A stretch of 62,565 bases of DNA from SM23-32 sp964434535 (GCA_964434535.1 CAYSWA010000013.1:1-62565), one strand, 5' to 3'; shown: positions 41,330-50,228, counted from the stretch's first letter. The notes: generated by a model not told the origin, from the sequence alone. Translations and numbers: made by a program.

Positions 41330-42727
41330 TTACCCCACCACGTCCTCCAGCGCCGGATGGCGGCGCAGGAAGATCCCCATCCGCCACCCGCACGCCGAGG
41401 CGCCGTAGCAGAAGATCAGCATGAAGCAGACGAACCCCGCCCCCGCTGCCACCAGCGGCGGGGCCGTCGCCGCCAGCGCCACGCCCGCGATGCCGTAGCA
41501 GACGCTGGCCGCCACTATGTTCGCCGTGCAGAACGCCCAGACCGCCGCGTACTCCAGCGGGGCCTTCAAGATGCCCCGCGCCACGTTGACCGGGTTCAGC
41601 GCCCTGAGCACCTCCTGCGAAGAGCCGAGCACCATCGCCACCATCGGGAAGCAGAACAGGGCGAACAGCGCCCCCGCCCCCAGGATGAGGAGCTGGGCCT
41701 GCGCCGCCGGCTCGCCGAGCAGCGCCCCTACGCCCTCGCCCAGCATGACGGTCCGGGGCAGGTCCGTCAGGCTCCTGCCCCCGACGGCCATACCCGCATA
41801 CCCCGCCGCCGCCAGCGGGATGAGCCCGAGCCCGAACCCCGCCAGCAGCACCAGCACGCCCGGGGTCATGATGTCCTCACTCAGGCTCACCTGCGCCTCC
41901 TCGATGGGCCGGGCGCCGACGGCCGATGCCTGGATCATGTAGAAGTAGAGCGCTCCCGCCGGGGCGCCGATCGCCACCATCGCCACCACGAGCGGTCCGA
42001 ACCCGATCAGCAGCCCGAGCGGCAGGAAGATGAACGCCACGGGGATCAGGTGCTTGAGCTCTACCGTGACCAGCAGCAGCAGGAAGAGCCCGGCCGGCAC
42101 CGCCCAGTGGAAGCCCGGCACCGTCGAGACCCCGGCCAGGACGAGCGGCACGACCGCCCCGATGGCGGCGTACTTCAGCCACGCCTTCCACGCGTCGCCC
42201 GCCAGCACGGCGGCGTAGGCGTAGGCGAACGCGCCCAGGAAGCCCTCCGCCCACGGCGGACCGGGCGGGCCGAGGCGGCCGCCGACTGCGCCGCGGAAGC
42301 GGGGCGCCGCCGAGGGCGGCGGCGGCCTGGGGCGCGACGGGTCGCGCGACGGCGCGGCCGTCCTGCCCGGGGAGTTGAGTTCCAGATCGGCTGGCCACTC
42401 GTCCGGCTCACCCGCTCCGTCTCGGGCCGGTTGGCTTCGCTGCGGTTCCTCTTCGACCAGCTCCAACCCTTCGGGAAGCTCGGAGGGGGCCTCGGGGGCC
42501 TGTGCTGCGGGGGGCGGGGCCGCCGGCTCGCCGGTGTCCAGCTCCAGCTCGTCGGGCCACTCGTCGAAGGCGGCCTGCGGGGCCTCCGCTGCGGGCGGAG
42601 CGAAGAGGCTTGCGGGCACCTCGATGCCGGCGCCGCAGGCCGGGCAGCTCCCGCGCACGCCCACCTCGTCCTCGTAGACGGGGATCGAGCTGGCGCACTC
42701 GGTGCACCTGAGCCGGGCCCTCCGCAT
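41330..42727 (-). CDS. zinc-ribbon polytopic membrane protein
   Basis: 465 residues. The N-terminus is a zinc ribbon: LRCTECASSIPV and GSCPACGAGIEV give two CxxC pairs. A Pro/Ala/Glu-rich disordered stretch with two similar DEWPxxLEL motifs spans about 50-150. The remainder holds roughly nine hydrophobic segments, resembling DUF4013-type membrane proteins (SEDIMTPGVLVLLAGFGLGLIP, GYAGMAVGGRSL, LNPVNVARGIL). Function unknown. Confidence 0.75.
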   Translation of the reverse strand: MRRARLRCTECASSIPVYEDEVGVRGSCPACGAGIEVPASLFAPPAAEAPQAAFDEWPDELELDTGEPAAPPPAAQAPEAPSELPEGLELVEEEPQRSQPARDGAGEPDEWPADLELNSPGRTAAPSRDPSRPRPPPPSAAPRFRGAVGGRLGPPGPPWAEGFLGAFAYAYAAVLAGDAWKAWLKYAAIGAVVPLVLAGVSTVPGFHWAVPAGLFLLLLVTVELKHLIPVAFIFLPLGLLIGFGPLVVAMVAIGAPAGALYFYMIQASAVGARPIEEAQVSLSEDIMTPGVLVLLAGFGLGLIPLAAAGYAGMAVGGRSLTDLPRTVMLGEGVGALLGEPAAQAQLLILGAGALFALFCFPMVAMVLGSSQEVLRALNPVNVARGILKAPLEYAAVWAFCTANIVAASVCYGIAGVALAATAPPLVAAGAGFVCFMLIFCYGASACGWRMGIFLRRHPALEDVVG

Positions 42728-42766
42728 GCCGTCCTCCCCGTGCGGGCATCAACGTCCTGCGCGGGC

Positions 42767-43363
42767 TCACTCGCCTGCGAGTTGCGTCAGACGCTGCAAA
42801 GCCGTGAGCAGGTAGGCAAACGATGCACTTGACCGTCGCGCGGCCTCTACGTCCAGGCAGGCCGTGAAGCCGGGCTGATCATCCGTCCCAAGGTATCGAC
42901 GCCCGCTGACCATGTTGCGGCTGAGCGCCTCTTTTGCGCCCCGGATGCTCTCAGGGTCTGATGGCGAGACGGCATCCCCACGAATCCCTCGGTATCCCCT
43001 GAACGACTCCTTGGCGGCGAGGAACCACGCTTCGAACTCGCGCATTGCGAAGACGACCTCGACGGGGACGTCCGCCACTGCCCGCGCCCGGTCCCGCAGG
43101 CTGGTGCCAAGCTTAGCCGGGCAATCATCGTCTGCGTCGAGCAGGACGAGGATGGCCGCGACGTTGTCTCGCTGCCGCACAACTTGCTTGACGGCCTTCT
43201 CCAGTTCGTTGGGCTTTACTACCCGGTTTCGCTTGAGTCGCCAGGGGGGGACGACTTCGAAGCGCGCCTCGTCAAGCTCAGCAAGCAGGCGGCGCAGCAG
43301 AATCGGCAGCGACTGCACCTCAGAGTGGCCCTCGACTATGGAGGCTATGGCGGGCCTGGTCAC
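42767..43363 (-). CDS. DUF4276 family protein
   Basis: 198 residues from a GTG start that overlaps the upstream ATPase stop (GTGA). The family hallmarks are SIVEGHSEVQSLPILLRRLL near the start (a TOPRIM-like Glu) and ILVLLDADDDCPAKLG with the Asp cluster, then VVFAMREFEAWFLAAKESF. This TOPRIM-related family is commonly encoded next to an AAA/ABC-type ATPase in accessory or defence-like pairs. Here the ATPase partner is drastically shortened. Function unknown. Confidence 0.85.
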   Translation of the reverse strand: MTRPAIASIVEGHSEVQSLPILLRRLLAELDEARFEVVPPWRLKRNRVVKPNELEKAVKQVVRQRDNVAAILVLLDADDDCPAKLGTSLRDRARAVADVPVEVVFAMREFEAWFLAAKESFRGYRGIRGDAVSPSDPESIRGAKEALSRNMVSGRRYLGTDDQPGFTACLDVEAARRSSASFAYLLTALQRLTQLAGE

Positions 43364-43740
43364 TGCCGCCCCTTTCTGGTCTCGACATGCGGTTCGCTTC
43401 CAGGTCCCTCCACCTCCTGCTGGGGCTCCAGTTCGTCGATGCGCAGCAGTTCGCCGGGGGTGTAAAGGCTCTCGGCGATGGCCGGGTGCACCGTTGCTTC
43501 GGGTTCTTCGATGCCCAGCACGGTCGGCGTGCGTGGCTGGTAGGCGGCCAGCAGAACGCCCAAGGCGCGCAGTGTCCCATCCGAGATGCTGAGGGCGTCG
43601 ACGATGTTGCTTTTGCCCACCCCGTTGCGCCCCACCAGCACGGTAAGGGGGCTCAGTTCCAGCGAGACATTCGCCAGACTCTTGTAGTTGTGGATGACCA
43701 CACGGCACAGCCGCCCTTTCGGTCCTTTGCTCTCAGGCAC
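43360..43740 (-). pseudogene. shrunken AAA/ABC-type ATPase, partner of DUF4276
   Basis: 126 residues. The start is a normal RecF/OLD-like ATPase (VVIHNYKSLANVSLELSPL, Walker A GRNGVGKS at 38-45), but Ala49-Leu50 is joined directly to SDGTLRALGVLLAAYQ (the signature region) and Walker B LGIEEPEATVHP at 75-86. Relatives have well over 100 residues between these, and also a C-terminal segment with a conserved THSP His that is missing here. The frame is open and coupled to the DUF4276 gene. Most likely an internally and C-terminally deleted remnant; a minimal functional ATPase cannot be excluded. Confidence 0.65.
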
Positions 43741-43790
43741 TGTGTCGCCCCTTCAATAGGGCCCAACCGTCAAGTTCAGGCTGGCGTTGC

Positions 43791-44780
43791 CTACCTGTCG
43801 AACTGGGCGTCGAAGGCGACCTCGGAGGGTGGGAAGTCGAGGGCGCGCACGAACTCGCACGCCTCCGCCGCGCCGTGCTCGCGGTCCATGCCGCTGTCCT
43901 CCCACTCGACCGAGAGCGGGCCGTCGTAGCCGATGCGGTTCAGCTCGCGCACGATCTGCTCGAACTCCACGTCGCCGCGCCCCGGGCTGCGGAAGTCCCA
44001 GCCCCGGTCGGCCTCCCCGAAGTTCAGGTAGGAGGAGAGGATCCCCTCCCGCCCGTTGAGCGTCACCGCGCAGTCCTTCATGTGCACGTGGTAGATGCGC
44101 TCGGGGAAGGTGCGGATGAAGACGGCCGGGTCGATCCCCTGCCAGAGCAGGTGGCTGGGGTCGAAGTTGAAGCCGAACTCCGGCCGGTGGCCCAGCGCCT
44201 CCAGCGTCCGCTCGGCCGAGACGATGTCGAAGGCGATCTCGGTCGGGTGGACCTCCAGCGCGAAACGCACGCCGCACTCGGCGTAGACGTCCAGGATCGG
44301 GTTCCACCGCTCGGCCAGCAGCTTGAAGCCGTCCTCGATCATCGGCGCCTCGACCGGCGGGAAGGAATAGATCAGGTGCCAGATCGGGCTGCCGGTGAAG
44401 CCGCAGACCACGTCGATGCCCATGTTGCTGGCCGCGCGGGCGCAGTTCTTCACGTTCTCGATCGCCCAGGCGCGCATCGCTTCGTGGTCGCCGGCTATCT
44501 CGCCCGGCACGAATCCGTCGTGGCGCTCGTCCAGCACGTCGAGCACGAGCTGGCCGGCCAGGTGCGTGCTGATCGCCCAGCACTGGAGCCCGAACTCCTC
44601 CAGCAGCGCCTTGCGCTCGTTGCAGTAGTCGGCGCCTTCGGCCCCCTTCGCGGGGTCGAAGTGGTCGCCCCAGCAGGCCAGTTCCAGGCCGTCGTATCCC
44701 CACTCGCTCGCCATCGGGGCCAGGTCGCGCAGGCTCAGGTCGGCCCACTGGCCCGTGAACAGCGTCACCGGTCTCGCCAT
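43791..44780 (-). CDS. sugar phosphate isomerase/epimerase (xylose-isomerase-like TIM barrel)
   Basis: 329 residues. TIM-barrel family AP endonuclease type 2 with metal-site motifs: FALEVHPTEIAFD (Glu, His), NFDPSHLLWQGID (Asp-Pro-Ser-His), YHVHMKDC (His-x-Lys-Asp), and SVEWEDSGMDREHG (the last Glu). This is the group of inositol or keto-sugar isomerases often found with Gfo/Idh/MocA enzymes. A near-perfect AAGGAGGTG precedes the ATG. Substrate unknown. Confidence 0.9.
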   Translation of the reverse strand: MARPVTLFTGQWADLSLRDLAPMASEWGYDGLELACWGDHFDPAKGAEGADYCNERKALLEEFGLQCWAISTHLAGQLVLDVLDERHDGFVPGEIAGDHEAMRAWAIENVKNCARAASNMGIDVVCGFTGSPIWHLIYSFPPVEAPMIEDGFKLLAERWNPILDVYAECGVRFALEVHPTEIAFDIVSAERTLEALGHRPEFGFNFDPSHLLWQGIDPAVFIRTFPERIYHVHMKDCAVTLNGREGILSSYLNFGEADRGWDFRSPGRGDVEFEQIVRELNRIGYDGPLSVEWEDSGMDREHGAAEACEFVRALDFPPSEVAFDAQFDR

Positions 44781-44873
44781 CGCTCACCTCCTTCGTTGCG
44801 GTCGGCTCTCGCCTGTCGAAACGACGCGGGGGGTACGTTACCATCGCGCGCCGGGGTGCGCAAGGCGTCGCGC

Positions 44874-47822
44874 CTAACGCATCCGGCGGGCCGGGGGGTA
44901 GAGACGGGCCCGGCGACGTAGGGTCCGGGCCAGCGCCCCCTGGTCGAACTCGCCGCGCAGCGCCGCCACGCAGGTGCCGTCCAGCTCCACCACCACCAGC
45001 GGCGCCCCCACCTGCCGGCGGACGGCGTCGCGGACTGCATCCGGCCAGCCGGCCAGATCGGCCTCCCCGCCGATGAGCCAGACCAGCGCCGGCAGCTCGC
45101 CGCCCGCGGGGAAGGCGCGCCTGACCGGGACGTCCACGCCGGCCTCGGCCCGGATCGCCTTCTGGAGGGCCATTGCCTGCTTCCAGGCCGCCTCGCCGTC
45201 GGCGGCGACGATCGCCCACTGGAGCCGTCCGTCCTCGAGCAGCGGGACGCCCCGCCAGTAGAGCTGCCCGGCCGGCTGCGGCGCGGGCGGCGCCTCGGGC
45301 GCCATGGCCAGCAGGCGCCGGCGCGCCGTCTCGAACTGGCCCAGCCGGAGCCGGCGCTCACCGTCGGCCGGGGCGACGCGGTAGAGCCGGCGGGAGGTGC
45401 GCCGGAGGGGCTGGAGGGTCAGCAGGCAGTTAGGATCCGGTCCGACCAGGGTCTCGACGGCGGCGAGGCGGCGCAGCCCGGCGGCGTCCGCCTCGGAGGC
45501 CGGCATCCGGCGCGCCGCGCGCCAGATGGCCACGTCGCTGCGGGCGTCGCGCAGCACGTGCCAGAGTGCCATCTGCCGGTCGGCTTCGCGGGGCGGGGTG
45601 GGGCAGAGCACGGCCGCCCCGGCCAGGCCCTGGTAGGCGGCGGCCCAGAAGGCGCTGCGCACCTCGATGGCGGCGCGGCGCCAGTCCGCCTCCCGCAGGT
45701 CCAGGTGGAGCCAGACCGTCTCCGCGCCCGTCAGCGCCCCCTCCCTGACCATGCGGGGCGCCAGGCCCGGCTCGACGCCGTCCTCCACCAGCAGCCATGG
45801 CGCGTCGCCGGCTTCGCTGAGGGCGTCGCACCGCAGCGCCGGGACGTAGCCGAGCGAGCGGGCGAGCGCGACCACCTCGGGCGTCGTCGCCCCCGCGCGG
45901 AGCAGGTAGACGGGATCCGGCAGCGGGAGGATCGGCCGTCCGGGGAAGGCGGCCGGCGGGGGCATGGCGCCTCCGCCGCTTAAGGAGAGGAACGTCAGCC
46001 TTCGGGCGGCCGCCTCGGCCCCGGCGTCCCTGGCTGCGGCGGGCGCGTGGAGCAGGCTCGCCGGCAGGTCGACGGCGCTGACGCCGTATCGCTGGAGCTT
46101 CTCCCCTTGCGGGCCGGATAGGTCGAGCCCGGCCGCTTCCGGCAGGTGCCAGAGGGCGAAGTCTTCGGCCGGCGCCGGACCGGCCCGCAGCACGTCCGCG
46201 CTCAGCGGCACGTGGCTGACCGCGCCGTCGGCGTCCGCCACCAGCAGGGCGGCGTAGCGACCCGGCGAGAGATGGCGGGCATCGGCGGTGAGGGCCAGGT
46301 AGGCGACCTCGCCCTCTTCCAGGCTCAGGTCGGTGAGGGGCCTCATCAGCCCCGGCTCATCGGGCGGCCGGCCCACCTGCCACAGGTAGAGGGCGGCGGG
46401 CGGCATGGTCTGGCCTTCTGCCTCCTGCGAGCCGGCCCCGATGGCGAAGCGGAGCCGCCGGATCGGGCGCAGCGCCCGCAGCCCCAGGAAGGCGGTGCGG
46501 GCCTCGTCACGCGCCAGCACCAGGTCGAGCCGGCGCAGTTCGTCCTCGGCCGGCGCGCCGTCCTCCTGCCAGAGCAGGAAGCCCTTCTCCCGTCCGGCCG
46601 GCGTCGGGGCAATGGCGCTGCCGGGGGCAGGCGGCGCGTAGCCCGGCACCGGCTCGCGCGGCGCGGCCGGCGGCAGCTCGAGGGCCGCGACCGGCCCGTC
46701 GGGCGGCTGGCCCACGGGCACGGCGAAGCGGCCCAGCATCCGGCCGGCGCTGTAGAGCTCGTGCAGCAGCAGGGCCGGCTCGCCGCCGCCCGACCAGAGC
46801 GTGCGGCCGGCCTGGACCTGCAGGGGCGCCAGTGCGCCGAACAGCACGGGGTCGCACGGCCCCAGCTCCTCCCCCTGCGGCCCGTAGGCCCGGGTGATGA
46901 GCGAGACCTCGCGCAGGCTCTCCTCCAGGGCCATCAACTCGATGCGCGCGGTCAGCGGCGCGGTGGCGCCGGAGGGCAGGCTGTCCGCGACGAAATGCCG
47001 GTTGATCTCGCTGACGGCCGGCAGTCCCTCGATGGCCACCACCAGCACACTGGCCGTGAGCTTGTGGCCGGGGGGTATCGGCCCGTAGGCCCAGCCCACA
47101 GACATCCCTCCGCCCGCAGCCCGGCGCGGTGCCAGCGGTCGGCAATGCCCCTGGAGGGGGGCCAGGCCCACGACGCGCCGCGCCGCCGGGTCGGCGGCGG
47201 CCATCCAGCGCACGTGGCCCGGCTCGCCGCTGCCGACCTGCTCCAGGAAGCGGGCGGGCGGGAGCGCCTCCGCCCCGCGGCCGCGCTCCAGGCAGTAGAG
47301 CTGGCGGGCGGCGTCCTCGGGCCGCCGGGGCACCACCAGGCTGCGCAGCGCCGGGGCCGACGCGCCGGCCAGGCGGTAGGGGGAGCGGTTCTCGAAGGTC
47401 AACTCCAGCAGGAACCAGGGACGGTCCGCGGGGAAGGAGTAGCGCCGCACGACGCGCAGGTCGCCGGCGTCGCCGACCAGCGTCACCGCGACTGCCTCGG
47501 GCGTGCTGCGCCGCTCGACGAGCGCGTAGGGCAGGTCGGCGGAATGGACCTCCTCCAGCAGTCCGCCCCGGCCGTCTTCGTCGACGGCGGTCGCCTCCGC
47601 GCCGCCGAAACTCAGGGAGGCGATCTTGCCGCCCCGCTCCGGCCAGATGCTCACCTCATAGCCGGCGCTCCGGACGGCCAGACGGCCGTCGGTCCACCGC
47701 GCCCACATCTCGCGTTGCGGCGCCTGGGCGTATGCGCTTCGCGCGCACACCGGGACCAGCGCCAGGCAGGCCGCGCCCGCCAGCCGGCCGATCAAGGCGC
47801 GCAGGTTCGGGGATGCTCGCAC
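44874..47822 (-). CDS. large secreted protein of unknown function
   Basis: 982 residues from a GTG start behind GAGAGG. Signal peptide LAGAACLALVPVCARSAYAQA. Residues about 40-280 form a beta-rich domain resembling carbohydrate-mutarotase-like or YidC-periplasmic supersandwich folds (SIWPERGGKIASLSFGG, VVRRYSFPADRPWFLLELTFENRS). Middle parts look like beta sandwiches with QxxG-type strands; residues ~600-800 include a possible TIM-barrel-like segment (DLPASLLHAP, LVVEDGVEPG-like), and the C-terminus ends in a small alpha/beta piece (VPALVWLIGG-like). No catalytic motif can be named. Probably an exported glycan-related or structural protein, low certainty. Confidence 0.75.
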   Translation of the reverse strand: MRASPNLRALIGRLAGAACLALVPVCARSAYAQAPQREMWARWTDGRLAVRSAGYEVSIWPERGGKIASLSFGGAEATAVDEDGRGGLLEEVHSADLPYALVERRSTPEAVAVTLVGDAGDLRVVRRYSFPADRPWFLLELTFENRSPYRLAGASAPALRSLVVPRRPEDAARQLYCLERGRGAEALPPARFLEQVGSGEPGHVRWMAAADPAARRVVGLAPLQGHCRPLAPRRAAGGGMSVGWAYGPIPPGHKLTASVLVVAIEGLPAVSEINRHFVADSLPSGATAPLTARIELMALEESLREVSLITRAYGPQGEELGPCDPVLFGALAPLQVQAGRTLWSGGGEPALLLHELYSAGRMLGRFAVPVGQPPDGPVAALELPPAAPREPVPGYAPPAPGSAIAPTPAGREKGFLLWQEDGAPAEDELRRLDLVLARDEARTAFLGLRALRPIRRLRFAIGAGSQEAEGQTMPPAALYLWQVGRPPDEPGLMRPLTDLSLEEGEVAYLALTADARHLSPGRYAALLVADADGAVSHVPLSADVLRAGPAPAEDFALWHLPEAAGLDLSGPQGEKLQRYGVSAVDLPASLLHAPAAARDAGAEAAARRLTFLSLSGGGAMPPPAAFPGRPILPLPDPVYLLRAGATTPEVVALARSLGYVPALRCDALSEAGDAPWLLVEDGVEPGLAPRMVREGALTGAETVWLHLDLREADWRRAAIEVRSAFWAAAYQGLAGAAVLCPTPPREADRQMALWHVLRDARSDVAIWRAARRMPASEADAAGLRRLAAVETLVGPDPNCLLTLQPLRRTSRRLYRVAPADGERRLRLGQFETARRRLLAMAPEAPPAPQPAGQLYWRGVPLLEDGRLQWAIVAADGEAAWKQAMALQKAIRAEAGVDVPVRRAFPAGGELPALVWLIGGEADLAGWPDAVRDAVRRQVGAPLVVVELDGTCVAALRGEFDQGALARTLRRRARLYPPARRMR

Positions 47823-47884
47823 GGTCTGCCTCTCCGCCGCGGGGACAGGGGCGCCCGGGACGGCTGCGCCCTCAACCGGACGCC

Positions 47885-47914
47885 ATCATACCGCCGCCCC
47901 CGCCGGCCGGGCAA
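47885..47914 (-). promoter_or_regulatory. promoter of the large secreted protein gene
   Basis: On the minus strand: TTGCCC (47914-47909), 18-bp spacer, TATGAT (47890-47885). The predicted start is about 56 bp before the GTG. Confidence 0.55.
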
Positions 47915-47927
47915 GCCGCCGCTCGGC

Positions 47928-47957
47928 TTGACGGCCCGCGATGGGGCGCACTACAAT
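47928..47957 (+). promoter_or_regulatory. promoter of the deleted alcohol dehydrogenase gene
   Basis: TTGACG at 47928-47933, 18-bp spacer, TACAAT at 47952-47957; AGGGGGAAG serves as ribosome site before ATG 47990. The expression signals survive although the coding part does not. Confidence 0.65.
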
Positions 47958-47989
47958 CCGCTCTGCCGACCGAAAGCAAGGGGGAAGCC

Positions 47990-48342
47990 ATGCCGGCCGA
48001 GGCGACCATGAAGGCGCTCTACCTGGAGGAGCCGGGGCAGTTCGCGCTGAAGGAGATACCGGTGCCACGGCCCGGCCCGGCGGGCGGGTGGCCTGGATCG
48101 GGATGGGCACCTCCAGCGCGCAGGTGCCGCTGGTGAAGGCGCAGGCGAAGGAGCTGCTCATCACCGGCGTGTTCCGCTACGCGAACGTCTACCCGGCGGC
48201 GATCGCGCTGCTGGCGGCGGGCAAGCTGGAGACCGAGCCGATCATCACGCACCGGTTCGAGTTCCCCGCCGTGGCCGAGGCGATGGAGTTCGCGGCGGGC
48301 AACCGGGACGTGGCGCTGAAGACGATGGTCAACTTCGGCTGA
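47990..48342 (+). pseudogene. zinc-dependent alcohol/polyol dehydrogenase with a large internal deletion
   Basis: The first ~24 codons (MKALYLEEPGQFALKEIPVP) are the start of a medium-chain dehydrogenase. Around 48070-48090 the sequence jumps, in another frame, to the last ~85 residues of the same family: GGRVAWIGMGTSSAQVPL, KAQAKELLITGVFRYANVYP, EFPAVAEAMEFAAGNRDVALKTMV, ending at 48342. The zinc-binding domain and most of the NAD-binding domain, about 230 residues, are missing. A recent deletion is likely because both ends and the promoter are well preserved. The downstream neighbour is the histone gene. Confidence 0.85.
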
Positions 48343-48407
48343 GCGCGGCCCGGGCCCCGAAAGGGCTCAGGATGACAGATCTCGGCCCAGAAGCCCGGAT
48401 TTGTCCT

Positions 48408-48437
48408 TGACAGCGCCCCCGCCCCTGTTACTATCAT
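48408..48437 (+). promoter_or_regulatory. strong promoter of the histone gene
   Basis: TTGACA at 48408-48413; the -10 is either TACTAT at 48429-48434 (15-bp spacer) or TATCAT at 48432-48437 (18-bp spacer). The leader to the ATG is about 70 nt and contains the ribosome site CAGGAGG at 48501-48507. Confidence 0.7.
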
Positions 48438-48515
48438 TGTTCACCGTCGGGGGGCAGTACTCGGGAAGCCCCAGCTTTTGCCTGTAGTTACTTTCACTCT
48501 CAGGAGGTCGCGTCC

Positions 48516-48698
48516 ATGCAGGGCAAGGAGATGCTGATCGTCGGCTCGAAGGTGAAGAACTACATCAAGACCAAGGGTCTGATGAGTTCCTCGGATGTCC
48601 TGGATGATCTGAACAAGGCCGTCTACGCGCTGCTGGACAAGGCTGCCGAGAGAGCCAAGGCCAACGGACGCAAGACCGTTCAGGGCCGCGACGTGTAA
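48516..48698 (+). CDS. bacterial histone-fold protein
   Basis: 60 residues, a single histone fold: short alpha1 with KVKNYIKTKGLMSSSDVLDD, the long central helix (LNKAVYALLDKAAERAKANG), and the closing strand-helix RKTVQGRDV. The ending NGRKTVxxxD is shared with archaeal histones and with bacterial histones of the Bdellovibrio Bd0055 type. These bind or coat DNA as dimers. A near-consensus promoter, strong ribosome site, small size and downstream terminator suggest high expression. Pfam may also label such proteins DUF1931-like. The identification is from sequence pattern recalled from memory. Confidence 0.82.
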   Translation: MQGKEMLIVGSKVKNYIKTKGLMSSSDVLDDLNKAVYALLDKAAERAKANGRKTVQGRDV

Positions 48699-48815
48699 GC
48701 CACCCCGCGAGCGTCCCCACCAGGTAAGCTGTGACAGAGGGCAGAATCGCTCCCGGGCCGGCGGGGGCGGGGCTGCGCGGCGGGGACGACGCATGAGGGC
48801 CAGAGTAGAAGGGAA

Positions 48816-48850
48816 CGCCCCGTGCCGTCTCGGCGCGGGGCGATTCTTTG
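48816..48850 (+). terminator. intrinsic terminator after the histone gene
   Basis: Stem CGCCCCGTGCCG / CGGCGCGGGGCG with one G-U pair and a TCT loop, followed by ATTCTTT. It separates the histone unit from the convergent PQQ-type gene. Confidence 0.75.
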
Positions 48851-48883
48851 GGGGGGCGCTGCGGCTCGCTGCCGGGCAGGTCC

Positions 48884-50047
48884 CTACTGCGGCGGATACC
48901 AGTCCAGTTCGGCCAGGGCGATGATGGAGCCCTCGGCGTTGGCCAGATACAGCACCGGCCTGCGGGGGTCGCCGACCACCTGGCAGCCGGCCGGCAGGGG
49001 CTCGCGCCAGAGCTCCTCGCCGTCCTCCAGGGCAACGGCGGCGACCGCGCGGTCGTCGGTCAGCAGGTAGACGGCCTTTGCGCCGGCGGCCAGGAACTGC
49101 ACCGCGCCCCCGTAGCTCCAGAGCACCTGCGGCCCCTCCTCGGCGCCGACGCAGACCACGGCGGGCGGCTCGGTGAAGATCAGCACTTTCGAGCCGACCG
49201 CCTGGGGCTTGCCGGAGGCGGGCGCCGCCAGGAGCTGTCGCCATGCCTGCTCACCGTAGTCGCTTTTGAGCGCGTAGGCGAAGCCGCGGTTGTCGCCCAC
49301 GAAGAGCTTCCCGTCGGCGACGGCCACGCCCGAGGAGACCACCGAGGGCCGCTCCGGTCGCCAACGCCACAGCTCCCGACCGTTCTTCAGGTCCCAGGCC
49401 AGCACTTCGCCCCCATGGGCCGAGGCGTAGAGCAGCCCGTCGGCCACGACGGGCCGCTCCAGGATCGGGGCGGAAAGGGAGGCGAACCATTTCTCGTCGC
49501 GCCCCGGCGCCGTGCGGGCCAGCCATCCGTTGCCGCCCGCCAGGATCAGCTCGCCCTCGTAGGGCAGGGGCGGCGCGAATAGCGAGAAGCCGTGATCCTT
49601 GCCCCTCTCGTCCAGCTCGCCCGTCGCCAGGTCGAGGCTGTAGACCAGGTTGTTGACGACGAAGTAGAGCGTGGTGTCCATCTCGACCGGGCCGTGGCGC
49701 AGCGCGTCCCTCAGCACCGTGGTCGCCTTCCAGATCCCGGTGGACGAGTCCAGGCAGTGCACCTCGCCGCCCCGGGCCTCCACGACGACGGTGCCGCCCG
49801 CGCAGTAGATATCGCGCAGCCGGTTGTTGGCCGTCAACTGCCCCAGCTCCTGCTGCCAGAGCAGCTTGAGTCCCTGGGCCTCCAGATCGAAGGTGGCATT
49901 GGCCGGCGAGAGCTTCGAGGAGATCGGCGCCGCCTCGGCGGCCGGCGGGCCCATCTGCCTGGTCCGGGCCGGGGCCTTGCAGGAACTCAGGACGAGGGCC
50001 GGAACGACGGCAGCGAGCGCCGCCCACCTGCGTAGGGAAATGCTCAT
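48884..50047 (-). CDS. PQQ-type beta-propeller lipoprotein
   Basis: 387 residues from ATG 50047 (GGAGG seven bases upstream). Lipoprotein signal WAALAAVVPALVLSSC. The mature protein is a beta propeller built of PQQ-like blades: GGTVVVEARGGEVHCLDSSTG, VYSLDLATGELDERG, EVLAWDLKNGRELWRWRPE, KLFVGDNRGFAYALKSDYG, VAAVALEDGEELWREPLP. It resembles BamB-like or quinoprotein-like periplasmic propellers; no cofactor-binding enzyme residues are obvious, so a scaffold role is more likely. Confidence 0.85.
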   Translation of the reverse strand: MSISLRRWAALAAVVPALVLSSCKAPARTRQMGPPAAEAAPISSKLSPANATFDLEAQGLKLLWQQELGQLTANNRLRDIYCAGGTVVVEARGGEVHCLDSSTGIWKATTVLRDALRHGPVEMDTTLYFVVNNLVYSLDLATGELDERGKDHGFSLFAPPLPYEGELILAGGNGWLARTAPGRDEKWFASLSAPILERPVVADGLLYASAHGGEVLAWDLKNGRELWRWRPERPSVVSSGVAVADGKLFVGDNRGFAYALKSDYGEQAWRQLLAAPASGKPQAVGSKVLIFTEPPAVVCVGAEEGPQVLWSYGGAVQFLAAGAKAVYLLTDDRAVAAVALEDGEELWREPLPAGCQVVGDPRRPVLYLANAEGSIIALAELDWYPPQ

Positions 50048-50094
50048 CTCAGGGCCTCCGAGGCAGTTGCAACGGGACCTGCCGAATCTCAAGA

Positions 50095-50123
50095 ACTGTA
50101 ACCACTGCCATCGTGAGTGTCAA
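50095..50123 (-). promoter_or_regulatory. promoter of the propeller lipoprotein gene
   Basis: On the minus strand: TTGACA (50123-50118), 17-bp spacer, TACAGT (50100-50095). The leader is about 40 nt and excludes a longer N-terminus. Confidence 0.75.
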
Positions 50124-50228
50124 GGGCAAAGGCCGCGCCCGGCAAGGCGCCGCTCGACGGGGCGCGCGCCGATGCCGTAGACTGATGGGGTGGAGCCCCG
50201 CGAGGAAGCCACGCAAGCGGAAGGGGCC

